Origin: Methylorubrum salsuginis
GTDB lineage: Bacteria; Pseudomonadota; Alphaproteobacteria; Rhizobiales; Beijerinckiaceae
NCBI RefSeq assembly: GCF_900114375.1
Contig: NZ_FOSV01000003.1
Location: forward strand, 239,724 to 303,723
Length of the DNA: 64,000 bases
Reading direction: 5' to 3'
Shown here: positions 37,080-45,528 of the stretch, one piece after another
Position numbering within the stretch: the first letter of the stretch is position 1
Layout of the letters: every line of letters starts with the position of its first letter
Program-made: the position numbers and the translations under genes
Notes under the pieces: model-generated
What the model was told of the DNA's origin: nothing
The model's database searches: none
The model's input: only the letters and a program-made list of their open reading frames with translations

Positions 37080-37742
37080 TCACCGGTTGGCGGTGGTGAT
37101 CGGCGAGCTGGCGCCGCCCAGCGAGACCCATGCCAGGGCATCCTGGCCCTCGCGCTTGATGAAGACGTAGCCGGTCTCGTGCCAGGCGGTGATCGCGCTG
37201 GTCTTGTTGTCGAGCACGTAGTCGCCGCGGTCGGTGATCACCGTGAGCACGGCATGGCCCTCGCCCTTCTCGTCGATGACGACCGTCATCCGCATGGCGC
37301 GGCGCGGCAGGCCGGCTTCGGCGAGCTGGCGCCGCTTGAGCAGCTGGAAATCCTCGCAATCGCCCGAACCGTCCTCGGCGAGGTCCCAGCGGTCGGGACG
37401 GCCCCAATGCTCCTGATCGGTCACGGGGCGGATCTGGCGGTTCACCCGGCGGTTCACCGCGACGATCGTGTTCCAGATCGCGGGCGTCAGCGTGATGCGG
37501 GCGGGCTCGTTGCGGTCGAAGGCGCACTCGGCCGGGTAGCTGCGGCAGAACTCGGTCCAGGCCAGGATCGGCCGGGCCTCGGCGCCGGGGGTGAGGCCGG
37601 CGCTCACCGAGGGGAGCGCGACGGGAAGCGCGGCCACCGTCTGAGCCTGGGCGGAGCCGATGAAGCCGGCGCAGAGCGTGAGGGCGGCGAGCATCGCCGT
37701 CTTCAGTCCGGCCTTGAGGGATCCCGTGTCGGCGTTGCGCAT
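37080..37742 (-). CDS. Transglutaminase-like cysteine proteinase (BTLCP), copy 2
   Basis: A 220-residue paralogue of the neighbouring gene with the same layout: signal peptide (LKTAMLAALTLCAGFIGSAQ), catalytic Cys in GSGDCEDFQLLKRRQL, His in KGEGHAVLTV, Asp in GDYVLDNKTSAI, and a nearly identical C-terminus (SSPITTANR against ASPVTTANR). Both keep the catalytic triad. The pair probably arose by tandem duplication. The N-termini before the catalytic domain differ, so they may reach different substrates. It has its own long upstream region with an inverted repeat. Confidence 0.88.
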   Translation of the reverse strand: MRNADTGSLKAGLKTAMLAALTLCAGFIGSAQAQTVAALPVALPSVSAGLTPGAEARPILAWTEFCRSYPAECAFDRNEPARITLTPAIWNTIVAVNRRVNRQIRPVTDQEHWGRPDRWDLAEDGSGDCEDFQLLKRRQLAEAGLPRRAMRMTVVIDEKGEGHAVLTVITDRGDYVLDNKTSAITAWHETGYVFIKREGQDALAWVSLGGASSPITTANR

Positions 37743-38122
37743 GGCGGCTGTCCTTCGAACGAGACCAGAATGTCGCCGCACCCCCTCCGCCGCGCTGAAG
37801 TCGATCCGCGCAATTTTATCGATTCGCCGCCCACGGCCACGCTCCGCACGGAAGGGCGAAGGGGAGTTCAGGGAGTTCCGAAGAATCCGCGCGATCGCGT
37901 TAGGCGGCGGATAACCCTGCGATGCCGCAACCGAGCCGAACCGCCGGCAATCCGCGGCGTCCGCCCCGCGGTTCGGCATCGACGACGCGCCCGCGGCACG
38001 CCCCCGTCGCGGGGCGACCGGTCGGACACCGTTCGAGCCACGACGAAAAACCCCTCGCGCGACGGCCTGTCGGGCGAGGGGTTCTTCGGCCGGTCGGGGC
38101 GCCCGTCAGGGCGCCGGACGCG
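37743..38122. other. Upstream region of BTLCP copy 2
   Basis: No gene is supported. It holds a perfect 10-base-arm inverted repeat GCCGAACCGC (37935-37944)/GCGGTTCGGC (37968-37977) around 23 bases, and the PilZ gene terminator at the right end. The stretch 37790-37900 is somewhat less GC-rich and is the likely promoter zone. Confidence 0.4.
38049..38083 (-). terminator. Terminator after the PilZ gene
   Basis: On the minus strand, stem AACCCCTCGC/GCGAGGGGTT with a 15-base loop runs into TTTTTCG, 40 bases after the PilZ stop. Confidence 0.8.
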
Positions 38123-38734
38123 TCACAGCGTGAGGCCTTCGTGGAAGCGGTCGGGAGAAATCGGCAGCATGAACTGGGCGCCGATGCCGCCCTCGAAATA
38201 GCGCACCACCCGGCCCGGCGTGGAGCCGACCATGACGACGGTGCCGATCGGCGGGCTGCTTGTCGTGGCGAGCGCCACGCCCGACATGGAGATGTCGATG
38301 ACGCGCGCCGGGATCGTCCGGCCGCCGTCGAAGCGAAGTTGCACCCCCGGATTGGTCGGCACCAGGCGCTCGTGGGTCCGCCCCTCCGGCAGGCCGAGAT
38401 TCTCCCGGTTGGCCAGCCACATCAGCTGCGAGGCGATCTTGTCGCGCTTGCGCGGGGTGGCGTTGAGCTGCATCGCGAATCCGCTCGGCGGATGACGCAC
38501 GATCATGCCCTCCAGCCGCCCGATCTGTTCCAGATAGAGCACCACGCGTTCGCCGACGGTGCCGGTCACGGCGCAGGTCACGCGCACGCCGCCGGGGGAC
38601 ATGTCGACGGTCTGACAGGGAAATTCGCGGCGGTCCGAGAGCATGTAGCGGCCGAGCAGCTCGGCGCGCACCCGTTGGTGGCGCCGCTGGTCTGCGAGGC
38701 GGATGGCGGACCCGCTTTGAGCGTGCTCGATCAT
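38123..38734 (-). CDS. PilZ-domain protein (two PilZ-like segments)
   Basis: A 203-residue cytoplasmic protein. The N-terminal segment has the c-di-GMP-binding RxxxR (RRHQRVRAELLGRY near residue 17) and the DMSPGGVRV (D/NxSxxG) motif. A second half shows another PilZ-like barrel (VQLRFDGGRTIPARVIDISM then SGVALAT) lacking the RxxxR but with DISMSG. PilZ proteins change partner activity when they bind c-di-GMP, often affecting motility, polysaccharide or adhesion. The GGDEF protein 25 kb away is a possible source of the messenger. It is divergent from no recognised partner and has its own terminator. Confidence 0.85.
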   Translation of the reverse strand: MIEHAQSGSAIRLADQRRHQRVRAELLGRYMLSDRREFPCQTVDMSPGGVRVTCAVTGTVGERVVLYLEQIGRLEGMIVRHPPSGFAMQLNATPRKRDKIASQLMWLANRENLGLPEGRTHERLVPTNPGVQLRFDGGRTIPARVIDISMSGVALATTSSPPIGTVVMVGSTPGRVVRYFEGGIGAQFMLPISPDRFHEGLTL

Positions 38735-38912
38735 GGCAGTCCGGCAGTCGAGAGACCAAACGTCTCATCTCGATCACTACCGCCCGGCCGGTTACGAAAC
38801 ACTTGCCTCGATCCCGATACCCCCGCTCCGGTTGTGGCCGGCCGGCAAGAGCGTGTCCGGCCCCGCCGGGCCCGATCCCGCCGGGAGGCTTCGCCGCCTC
38901 CTCGGGCCGCGT

Positions 38913-39548
38913 TCAGGCGCCGCCGCGCCCGCCCTCGTGGACGAGGAGATGGCCGAACCGCACCGGTTGGACATCGTTGGCCGGCTCGGGCAGGCCCTCG
39001 GTGAAGTCGCGGAGAGCCGCGTCGGCCCCGGCGGGGGCGAGGACCCGCTGCGACACCGTCTCGACATGCAGGATCGGGCGGATGCCGAGCCAGGGCGGGA
39101 TGGTGTGGGGGCTGAGCGCGCCGAGCATCCGCGCCTGCGTCTTGCCGCGGTGGCGCAGCGGCAGGAGCAGGAGTTCGAGGTCGAGGCTCTCGCCGCGGAG
39201 GGTGTGTCCGGTCAGGCCGGCCACCATCCCGACCGTGTCGGCGTTGACGGCCTCGACGAGGCGCCAAGGATCCGTCTGGAAGCGGTCGGCCTCGCTCCCG
39301 CCCGCCGTCTCGCCCCAGAGCCCGGCGAAGGCGCCGCCCCGCAATTCGCGTCCGAACAGGGCGCAGAGCCGGGTGCCCGCGAGCCGCACGGCGCAGGTGC
39401 GGCGGGCCGGATCGATCTCGAGGATGAAGCTGTCGGCGAGCAGGTTGCGGATCTCGCCCGGCTCGATCTCGCCCCGCTCCGGGGCGGAACGCGGGCCCCG
39501 CAGGCGATTCCAGTAGGCATGCAGCTGACGGCTGGTCGGATGCTTCAT
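38913..39548 (-). CDS. PAS_5-family protein
   Basis: About 211 residues starting MKHPTSRQLHAYWNRLRG, the typical opening of the alphaproteobacterial PAS_5 family. It continues with AVRLAGTRLCALFGRELRG and a LLLLPLRHRG strand; the C-terminus is variable. This family is a single PAS-fold domain without an output domain, role unknown; it may sense or scaffold. In-frame starts at 39560 and a GTG at 39581 are possible. A 178-base gap separates it from the PilZ gene. Confidence 0.75.
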   Translation of the reverse strand: MKHPTSRQLHAYWNRLRGPRSAPERGEIEPGEIRNLLADSFILEIDPARRTCAVRLAGTRLCALFGRELRGGAFAGLWGETAGGSEADRFQTDPWRLVEAVNADTVGMVAGLTGHTLRGESLDLELLLLPLRHRGKTQARMLGALSPHTIPPWLGIRPILHVETVSQRVLAPAGADAALRDFTEGLPEPANDVQPVRFGHLLVHEGGRGGA

Positions 39549-39937
39549 GGTGTTCCGCATCGGTACGGTCCGACTCGTCACGGACCCTTAACGGTTCGTT
39601 GCGGGGCAAAACGCCTGTTCCGACCCGCCGCTCACGTCTTCCGGTGCACACCCTATGCTCGACGCCCGATTCCCGCGCGGGTAACTCTTCCTTAACCTTA
39701 ACAAGAGGTTGACGGGCGCCCTCCCTTGCCGATCGGGCGCTCCCGCGAGACCATCGGGCCGTCGAGAGCGATGTCGACGCCGGAACTTCCGGCCGGGTCC
39801 GTTTCGGGCATCCGGCCGCACGGGAGGGTCTTCCGACAGGCCCTCCCGTGCCTTTCCCGGCGGCTGCGGCGCGGGAGCGCGCGGATTCCGGCTTGGCGGG
39901 GCTTGCGGGGCGGGCCGGCGCGCCGACATGGTGCGGC
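39549..39937. other. Intergenic region before the rhomboid gene
   Basis: It includes an 11-base perfect hairpin GCACGGGAGGG (39818-39828)/CCCTCCCGTGC (39841-39851) with a 12-base loop. I see no gene; the rhomboid frame is open over the last 90 bases but without a start site. The PAS_5 promoter must lie at the left end, and the segment 39650-39710 (TTCCTTAACCTTAACAAG) is the most AT-rich part. Confidence 0.4.
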
Positions 39938-40753
39938 ATGGATGCCTCTCCCGACCTGCCGCGACAGGGCCGCGTACCCGTCTTCAACCTGCCGGGGATC
40001 GTCACCGCCTCGATCGCGGTGCTCGCCGCCATCCACGTCGTGCGCAGCGTGCTGCCCGACGAGCTCGACCTGTCGGTGCTGCTCGACCTCGCCTTCATCC
40101 CGGCCCGCTGGACCGCCGCCCTCGATCCGTCGCGGGCCGCCGACATCGTCAAGGCCGCGGGCGAGGCGGTGAGCGATCCGCAGATCGCCGCGGCGCGACG
40201 GGAATTCGCCCGCTACCTCGTCTCCGACCCCTCGGCGATGCCGTGGACCTTCGTCAGCTACGGGCTGCTGCACGGCTCGTGGATGCATCTGATCTTCAAT
40301 TCGGTCTGGCTCGCGGCCTTCGGCGCGCCGGTGGCCCGGCGCTACGGGGCTTTGCGCTTCGGCCTCGTCGCGCTCGCCGGAATCGTGGCCGGCGCAGGCC
40401 TCCATCTCTTCCTCGATCCCGAAAGCGCGATGCCGCTGGTGGGCGCCTCGGCCGGCATCTCGGCCCTGATGGCGGCGGCCGCCCGCTTCGTGTTCCAGCC
40501 GCCGCCCCCGTTCCCGGCGGCCGCCCCGTGGCAGATCCCGCCGCGCCCGCCCCTCCAGACCATCCCCGAGTTGATGCGCAACCGCACGGCGATGCTGTTT
40601 CTCGGCGTGCTGCTGGCCACCAACCTGCTGTTCGGCCTGCTCGCCCTGCCGCTGGGGGGCGCCGACGGCCCGATCGCCTGGGACGCGCATCTCGGCGGCT
40701 TCCTCGCCGGGTTCTTCCTGCTGCCGCTGATGGAGCCGCGCGGGCGCCGCTGA
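39938..40753 (+). CDS. Rhomboid-family intramembrane serine protease
   Basis: About 271 residues starting MDASPDLPRQG. It has six or so membrane helices with the rhomboid signature: an N-terminal helix, the HGSWMHLIFNSVWLAAFG motif, the catalytic Ser in LVGASAGISALM, and the catalytic His in WDAHLGGFLAGFFLLP. It cleaves substrate membrane helices inside the inner membrane; substrates unknown. A ~50-residue soluble insert with Arg and Asp lies between the first helix and HGSW. The open frame continues 30 residues upstream, but a hairpin occupies that stretch. Confidence 0.88.
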   Translation: MDASPDLPRQGRVPVFNLPGIVTASIAVLAAIHVVRSVLPDELDLSVLLDLAFIPARWTAALDPSRAADIVKAAGEAVSDPQIAAARREFARYLVSDPSAMPWTFVSYGLLHGSWMHLIFNSVWLAAFGAPVARRYGALRFGLVALAGIVAGAGLHLFLDPESAMPLVGASAGISALMAAAARFVFQPPPPFPAAAPWQIPPRPPLQTIPELMRNRTAMLFLGVLLATNLLFGLLALPLGGADGPIAWDAHLGGFLAGFFLLPLMEPRGRR

Positions 40754-40905
40754 GCGATGCCGGCCCCGGGACTGTGCCCCCGAAGCCACGAAGGCCGCGC
40801 TTCCGGGAAAAGCTGAGCCGTGCCCTGCAATCGATCCGGCCTTTCATCCGTCATCGAAAGGAAGGCGACCAACCGGCGTCGCCGATCCGACGGAGTTGAT
40901 TCCCG

Positions 40906-41784
40906 GTGACCAAGCGTACTCTCGCCGCCCGTTTCGGACTTGCCGCCTGCATCACGGCCCTGACCGGTCAGGCCGCCTTCGCCGCCTCCGCCGCCCAGCC
41001 GGGCCAGACCATCGGCGTGCCGTTCGGTGCTCCGTTTCCCAAGGGCTTCTACGCGGTGAACCTGTCGAGCTTCGGCGTTCGCGACACCGCGCCGCTCAAT
41101 TCCGAGAGCAACGTCAACCTGCCGACGCTGTTGTGGGCGACGCCGTTCTCGGTCCTCGGCGGCCAGGTGCAGTTCATCTTCGTCGCCCCCATCGTCGCCT
41201 CTAGCGTCCGCGGTGCCGCCTACAACAGCGGCTGGGGCCAACCGCTGCTGGCCGGCCAGCTCGCCTGGGACCTCGGGTCGGGCGTGGGCGTCAGCTACCT
41301 GCTCGGCGGCTATCTTCCGTGGGACACGCGCTTCCTGACCCAGTCGGCCTCGCTGAGCCACCGCTTCGCGATCACCTACGCGGCCAACGACTGGGCGATC
41401 ACCGGCAACCTGCTCTACGGCCACATGCTCGAGTCGCGCTCGCCCACCGGCGTGCTTTATCCCGATTATCTCAACCTCGACGTCACCCTGACGAAGAAGT
41501 TCGGCAAGTGGCAGGTCGGCCCCGTCGCCTTCGCCTCGACCGACCTTCCTACCAACGTGGCGAGCTACCGGCAGCAGGGGCAGATCGCGGTCGGCGGTCT
41601 CGTGGGCTACAATTTCGGCTTCATGAACGTGCAGGGCTACGTCACCCGCGACGTGGTCGAGCGCAATTACGGCGGCCTCGAGACGCGGGGCTGGCTGCGG
41701 GTCGTCGTGCCCTTCGGACAGGACAAGGGCGAGGCCGCCGCCAACCGCACCCTGGTCACCCGCCAGCAGGCCCAGGGTCGCTGA
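40906..41784 (+). CDS. Outer-membrane beta-barrel protein (phenol MetA-type transporter family)
   Basis: A 292-residue exported protein starting at GTG. A signal peptide (LAARFGLAACITALTGQ, cleaved near AFA) is followed by many short amphipathic strands rich in Gly, Tyr, Phe and Asn. The pattern, with TGNLLYGHMLES, YPDYLNLDVTLTKKFGKWQV and a final barrel strand WLRVVVPFG, matches the MetA-pathway-of-phenol-degradation transporter family of outer-membrane proteins. Substrate unknown; no catabolic genes are adjacent. Length is typical. A perfect palindromic terminator follows. Confidence 0.75.
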   Translation: MTKRTLAARFGLAACITALTGQAAFAASAAQPGQTIGVPFGAPFPKGFYAVNLSSFGVRDTAPLNSESNVNLPTLLWATPFSVLGGQVQFIFVAPIVASSVRGAAYNSGWGQPLLAGQLAWDLGSGVGVSYLLGGYLPWDTRFLTQSASLSHRFAITYAANDWAITGNLLYGHMLESRSPTGVLYPDYLNLDVTLTKKFGKWQVGPVAFASTDLPTNVASYRQQGQIAVGGLVGYNFGFMNVQGYVTRDVVERNYGGLETRGWLRVVVPFGQDKGEAAANRTLVTRQQAQGR

Positions 41785-41814
41785 CGAAGACACGGGCATA
41801 ACGCCAGCAATCGC

Positions 41815-41846
41815 AAGGCCGGCCGGAGATATCTCCGGCCGGCCTT
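41815..41846 (+). terminator. Perfect palindromic terminator
   Basis: 32-base perfect palindrome centred on AGATATCT, arms beginning AAGGCCGGCCGG, followed by TTGCATTTTG, 31 bases after the barrel gene. Confidence 0.85.
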
Positions 41847-42015
41847 TTGCATTTTGCTTCAGAACATTCCCGCGCTTTGATGCGTTATTTTGCATGAAGC
41901 GCTGGACAGTGCCGTGGGGGTGCCACACAATCGCCGCATCGGAGGCGGGCCAACCCGCCCCGGATCGCTCTCGCGCCGCGGGGCTGACGGCGCGATCCAA
42001 CAGGGAGGGGATCTC

Positions 42016-42447
42016 ATGAGCGTTGCGCGTATTCTCGCGGAGAAGGGCACGGCCGTCGTCACCGTGCCGCCTCACCGCACGATCGACGAAGCCATCCATC
42101 TGCTGGCCGAGAAGCGCATCGGCGCCCTCGTCGTCGGCGATTCCGGCGGCCGGGTCATCGGCATCCTGTCGGAGCGCGACGTGATGCGGGCGCTGGCCTG
42201 CGACGGCGCCACGGCCTTCGACCAGCCGATCTCGCGCTACATGACCTCCAAGGTCGTGACCTGCACCCGCCGCACCTCGATCGAGGACGTGATGGAGCTG
42301 ATGACGGAGGGTCGCTTCCGCCATCTGCCGGTGGTCGAGGACGGGAACCTGATCGGCGTCGTCTCGATCGGCGACGTCGTCAAGCGCCGCATCGCCGCCG
42401 TCGAGGCGGAGCATCAGGCGATGCGCGACTACATCACCATGGCCTGA
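42016..42447 (+). CDS. Tandem CBS-domain protein
   Basis: A 143-residue protein consisting of two CBS motifs and little else: MSVARILAEKGTAVVTVPPH with IDEAIHLLAEKRIGALVV, then RYMTSKVVTCTRRTSIEDVM with GRFRHLPVVEDGNLIGVVSI. CBS pairs bind adenosine ligands (AMP, ATP, SAM) and regulate partner proteins; this stand-alone form is common in alphaproteobacteria. Start at the ATG preceded by AGGGAGGGGA; the longer upstream frame is not translated. Function unknown. Confidence 0.9.
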   Translation: MSVARILAEKGTAVVTVPPHRTIDEAIHLLAEKRIGALVVGDSGGRVIGILSERDVMRALACDGATAFDQPISRYMTSKVVTCTRRTSIEDVMELMTEGRFRHLPVVEDGNLIGVVSIGDVVKRRIAAVEAEHQAMRDYITMA

Positions 42448-42517
42448 CGGCGGGCGCTCACGGCCGTGTCGGGGCGGTCGCGTCCTTCGGCGCGTCCGCC
42501 CCGTCGCCGCGGCGGCC

Positions 42518-43636
42518 TCACCTTTGTCCGTGGGCCGTATCCTTGAACAGGTCCTTGTACTGCCGTGGCTGCGAGCGCCAGTATTGCTTGGGCGCCCGCA
42601 CCTGCCCGCCGAGTTCGGCCGCCGCGTGCCAGGGCCAGCGGGGATCGTAGAGCATCGCACGCGCCAGCGAGACCGCGTCGGCCCGCCCCTCCGCCAGGAT
42701 GGCTTCCGCCTGCGCCGGCTCGGTGATGAGGCCGACCGCGATGGTGGTGAGCCCGGTCTCCGCCTTGATCCGCTCGGCGAAGGGCACCTGATAGCCCGGC
42801 CCCAGCGGAATTTTTGGGGCGGTCGATAGCCCCCCCGTCGAGACGTGGATCGCCGCCGCGCCGCGCGCCTTCAGGGCGCGGGCGAGTTCCACCGTCTGGT
42901 CGAGGTCCCAGCCCTCCTCGACCCAATCCGTCGCCGAAACGCGCATCCACACCGGCTTGCCCGCCGGCACCACCTCCCGCACCGCCTCGAACACTTCGAG
43001 GGGGAAGCGCATCCGATTCTCCAGGCTGCCGCCATAGGGATCCTCGCGCCGGTTGGAGAGCGGCGAGAGGAACTGGTGCAGCAGGTAGCCGTGGGCGCCG
43101 TGGATCTCGAACCCGTCGATGCCGAGCCGCAGCGCCCGCTTGGCCGTCGCGACGAACCCATCGCGCACGCGCTTGAGGCCGTCCGCGTCGAGGGCGTGGG
43201 GCGCTACCTCGCCCTCGGCGTGGGCAACCGCGGACGGCGCCTCGGTGCGCCAGCCGTCCGGCGCGTCGGGGGCGATCTGCGCGCCGCCCTCCCACGGCAC
43301 CCGGCTCGAGGCCTTGCGGCCCGCGTGGTTGATCTGGATCGCCACCGGAATCGGCGCGTATTCGCGGATCGCGTCGAGGACGCGGGCGAGCGCCCGTTCG
43401 GTGGCGTCGTCGTAGAGGCCGAGATCGGCCGGCGAGATGCGGGCCTCGGGCGAGATCGCGGTCGCCTCGAGGGTCAGCAGGCCCGCGCCCGATTGGGCGA
43501 GCTGGCCGAGATGCATCAGGTGCCAGTCGGTCGCGGCGCCACTGCTCGCCGAGTACTGACACATCGGCGCGATGACGATGCGATTTTCCAGTTCGAGATC
43601 GTCGAGACGCAGGGGTTCGAACAGGCGGGCGGACAT
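42518..43636 (-). CDS. Old-yellow-enzyme NADH:flavin oxidoreductase (YqjM type)
   Basis: A 372-residue FMN-dependent ene-reductase. It starts SARLFEPLRLDDLELENRIV with APMCQYSA (active-site region with the Cys typical of the YqjM class), then QINHAGRKAS, DGFEIHGAHGYLLHQFLSPL (substrate-binding His-His/Tyr), SNRREDPYGGS, and RMRFPLEVFEAV. It reduces activated C=C bonds of electrophiles with NAD(P)H in the cytoplasm. It is divergent, over 133 bases, from a glutathionyl-hydroquinone reductase, suggesting a shared stress-responsive promoter region. Confidence 0.92.
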   Translation of the reverse strand: MSARLFEPLRLDDLELENRIVIAPMCQYSASSGAATDWHLMHLGQLAQSGAGLLTLEATAISPEARISPADLGLYDDATERALARVLDAIREYAPIPVAIQINHAGRKASSRVPWEGGAQIAPDAPDGWRTEAPSAVAHAEGEVAPHALDADGLKRVRDGFVATAKRALRLGIDGFEIHGAHGYLLHQFLSPLSNRREDPYGGSLENRMRFPLEVFEAVREVVPAGKPVWMRVSATDWVEEGWDLDQTVELARALKARGAAAIHVSTGGLSTAPKIPLGPGYQVPFAERIKAETGLTTIAVGLITEPAQAEAILAEGRADAVSLARAMLYDPRWPWHAAAELGGQVRAPKQYWRSQPRQYKDLFKDTAHGQR

Positions 43637-43769
43637 CGCGGGCTCCGGGCTTCGTTCGGCGGGCATCTGGGGCCGCGCACCCGCACGGCCAGCCTTCGAT
43701 GTCCGTCCTGGCCTTCCATCCGCCGGCCGTCCTCCCATGTTCCCGCGCGGACAGGGAAGGAACCGCACG

Positions 43770-44762
43770 ATGGGTCTGCTGGTCGACGGGCAGTGGCGGG
43801 ATCAGTGGTACGACACCGCCAAGACCGGCGGGCGCTTCGAGCGTTCCGCCGCCGCCTTCCGCAACTGGGTTACGGCCGATGGCAGCTCCGGCCCCTCGGG
43901 CGAGGGCGGCTTCAAGGGTGAGCCGGGGCGCTACCACCTCACCGTCTCGCTCGCCTGCCCCTGGGCCCACCGCACGCTGATCGTGCGCGCGCTCAAGGGG
44001 CTGGAAGACGCGATCTCGGTCTCCGTCGTCTCGCCCTACATGCTGGACGAGGGCTGGGTGTTTCAGTCCGAATCCCAGGGCGGCGTGCCGGGCGCCACCG
44101 CCGATGCGCTGTTCGGCTCGAAGCGCGTCTACGAACTCTACCAGCGGGCCAAGCCCGACTATAGCGGCCGGGTCACCGTGCCGGTGCTGTGGGACCGCGA
44201 GCGCAACACCATCGTCTCGAACGAGTCGGCCGAGATCATCCGCATGCTCAACGACGCCTTCGGCCGCGAGGGCCCGGATCTCTATCCGGAGGAACTCCGG
44301 GACGAGATCGATGCGGTCAACGCCCGCGTCTACGACCGGGTCAACAACGGCGTCTACAAGGCGGGCTTCGCCACCAAACAGGACGCCTACGAGGAGGCGT
44401 TCACCGCGCTGTTTACCGAACTCGACGCGCTGGAGGACCGGCTCGACCGGCAGCGCTATCTCTGCGGATCGCGGCTCACGGAGGCCGACATCCGCCTGTT
44501 CACGACTTTGGTGCGGTTCGATGCGGTCTATGTCGGCCATTTCAAGTGCAACCGCCGCCGGATCGCCGACTATCCGAACCTGTCGAACTACCTGCGCGAC
44601 CTCTATGCCCTGCCGGGCGTCGCCCCGACGGTGAACCTCGAGCACATCAAGCGCCACTATTACGGCAGCCACCCGACCATCAACCCGACCGGCATCGTCC
44701 CGCTCGGGCCGGAACTCGACTTCGCTGCGCCCAACGACCGCGCCCTGCGCTTCGGCGCTTGA
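43770..44762 (+). CDS. Glutathionyl-hydroquinone reductase (Xi-class GST)
   Basis: A 330-residue protein of the ECM4/YqjG family. The catalytic Cys lies in SLACPWAHRTLIVRALKGLE near residue 63. LWDRERNTIVSNESAEIIRM and the C-terminal helical domain (RLTEADIRLFTTLVRFDAVY, YGSHPTINPTGIVPLGPE) are diagnostic. These enzymes remove glutathione from glutathionyl-hydroquinones. Start ATG with GGGAAGGAA upstream; the upstream frame continuation is a mirror of the neighbouring gene. It is divergent from the old-yellow-enzyme gene. Confidence 0.93.
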   Translation: MGLLVDGQWRDQWYDTAKTGGRFERSAAAFRNWVTADGSSGPSGEGGFKGEPGRYHLTVSLACPWAHRTLIVRALKGLEDAISVSVVSPYMLDEGWVFQSESQGGVPGATADALFGSKRVYELYQRAKPDYSGRVTVPVLWDRERNTIVSNESAEIIRMLNDAFGREGPDLYPEELRDEIDAVNARVYDRVNNGVYKAGFATKQDAYEEAFTALFTELDALEDRLDRQRYLCGSRLTEADIRLFTTLVRFDAVYVGHFKCNRRRIADYPNLSNYLRDLYALPGVAPTVNLEHIKRHYYGSHPTINPTGIVPLGPELDFAAPNDRALRFGA

Positions 44763-44794
44763 AGCCGGGGCGGCGCGCCCAAGAATCCCAAACG

Positions 44795-44823
44795 ACGACG
44801 ATCCCGACCCACGACGATCCCGA
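44795..44823. repeat. Two direct repeats ACGACGATCCCGA
   Basis: Exact 13-base direct repeats with a 16-base period, in the 124-base gap before the secreted protein gene. Possibly a regulator site or just local duplication. Confidence 0.3.
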
Positions 44824-44886
44824 ACGACCGATCGGGGGCAGCCGCCCCGGCCGCCACAGCACGGCCGAACCGGAGGAAACCGAGAC

Positions 44887-45405
44887 ATGACGACCCGCGC
44901 CGCTTCCCTTCTCGCCCTCCTCGGGGCGCTCGCCGCCGGGCCGGCCGCGGCGCAGCAGGGGGCCGAAATCAAGATGACCGGCCAGTGCGAGCGGCTGGTG
45001 ATCGGCGACAAGGACATCACCCAGAACTGCAAGGAGCAGCTCGTCAACACGGTGGCCCGCGGGCGCACCACCTTCGACTTCGCCGCCTGGGACGGCCAGA
45101 CCCTGAGCTTCAGCGGCTCGGGCGCCCAGCACGAGGCCACCGAGGAGACCGAGCAGCTGCAGCCGATCAGCCTGATCGTGTCGGGCCTCAAGAACAACGA
45201 GGGCATCGTGCGCAGCCCGGCGCCCGCGGTCGGCGCCTGCCGCTTCTCCAGCCCGGCGCCCGGCAAGACCCAGATCGCCTGCGAGGCGACCTCGCAGGGC
45301 AAGACCTTCGCCGGGACCTTCATCACCGAGGCCAAGTCAGAGACCAAGTCGGATGCGAAGGCCGGCGACGGCAGCCAGGACAAGAAGGACAGCGCCAAGC
45401 CCTGA
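44887..45405 (+). CDS. Secreted protein of unknown function
   Basis: A 172-residue protein with a signal peptide (ASLLALLGALAAGPAAA) and a mature domain rich in beta-type strands: AEIKMTGQCERLVIGDKDI, NCKEQL, RTTFDFAAWDGQTLSFSGSG, ISLIVSGLKNN, CRFSSPAPGKTQIACEAT. Four Cys could form two disulfides. The tail is a charged Lys/Asp/Ser repeat (ETKSDAKAGDGSQDKKDSAK). I do not recognise the family. GAGGAAAC precedes the start. Confidence 0.7.
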   Translation: MTTRAASLLALLGALAAGPAAAQQGAEIKMTGQCERLVIGDKDITQNCKEQLVNTVARGRTTFDFAAWDGQTLSFSGSGAQHEATEETEQLQPISLIVSGLKNNEGIVRSPAPAVGACRFSSPAPGKTQIACEATSQGKTFAGTFITEAKSETKSDAKAGDGSQDKKDSAKP

Positions 45406-45528
45406 GCGGACGACCCGCCGTTTGCAGGCCCCGTGCGCGGCAAAACCGCTGGTCAGGCCGGGGCCCAGGCCCCATGTAACGCGCGCGATGCGACGCTCGC
45501 GAAACGCGTTTTCGACACTGAGGGCTCC

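Noticed and set aside
42429..45443. 1004-residue minus-strand frame across the OYE, GST and secreted-protein genes
   Set aside because: Spans several real genes on both strands and has no coherent domain; product of high GC.
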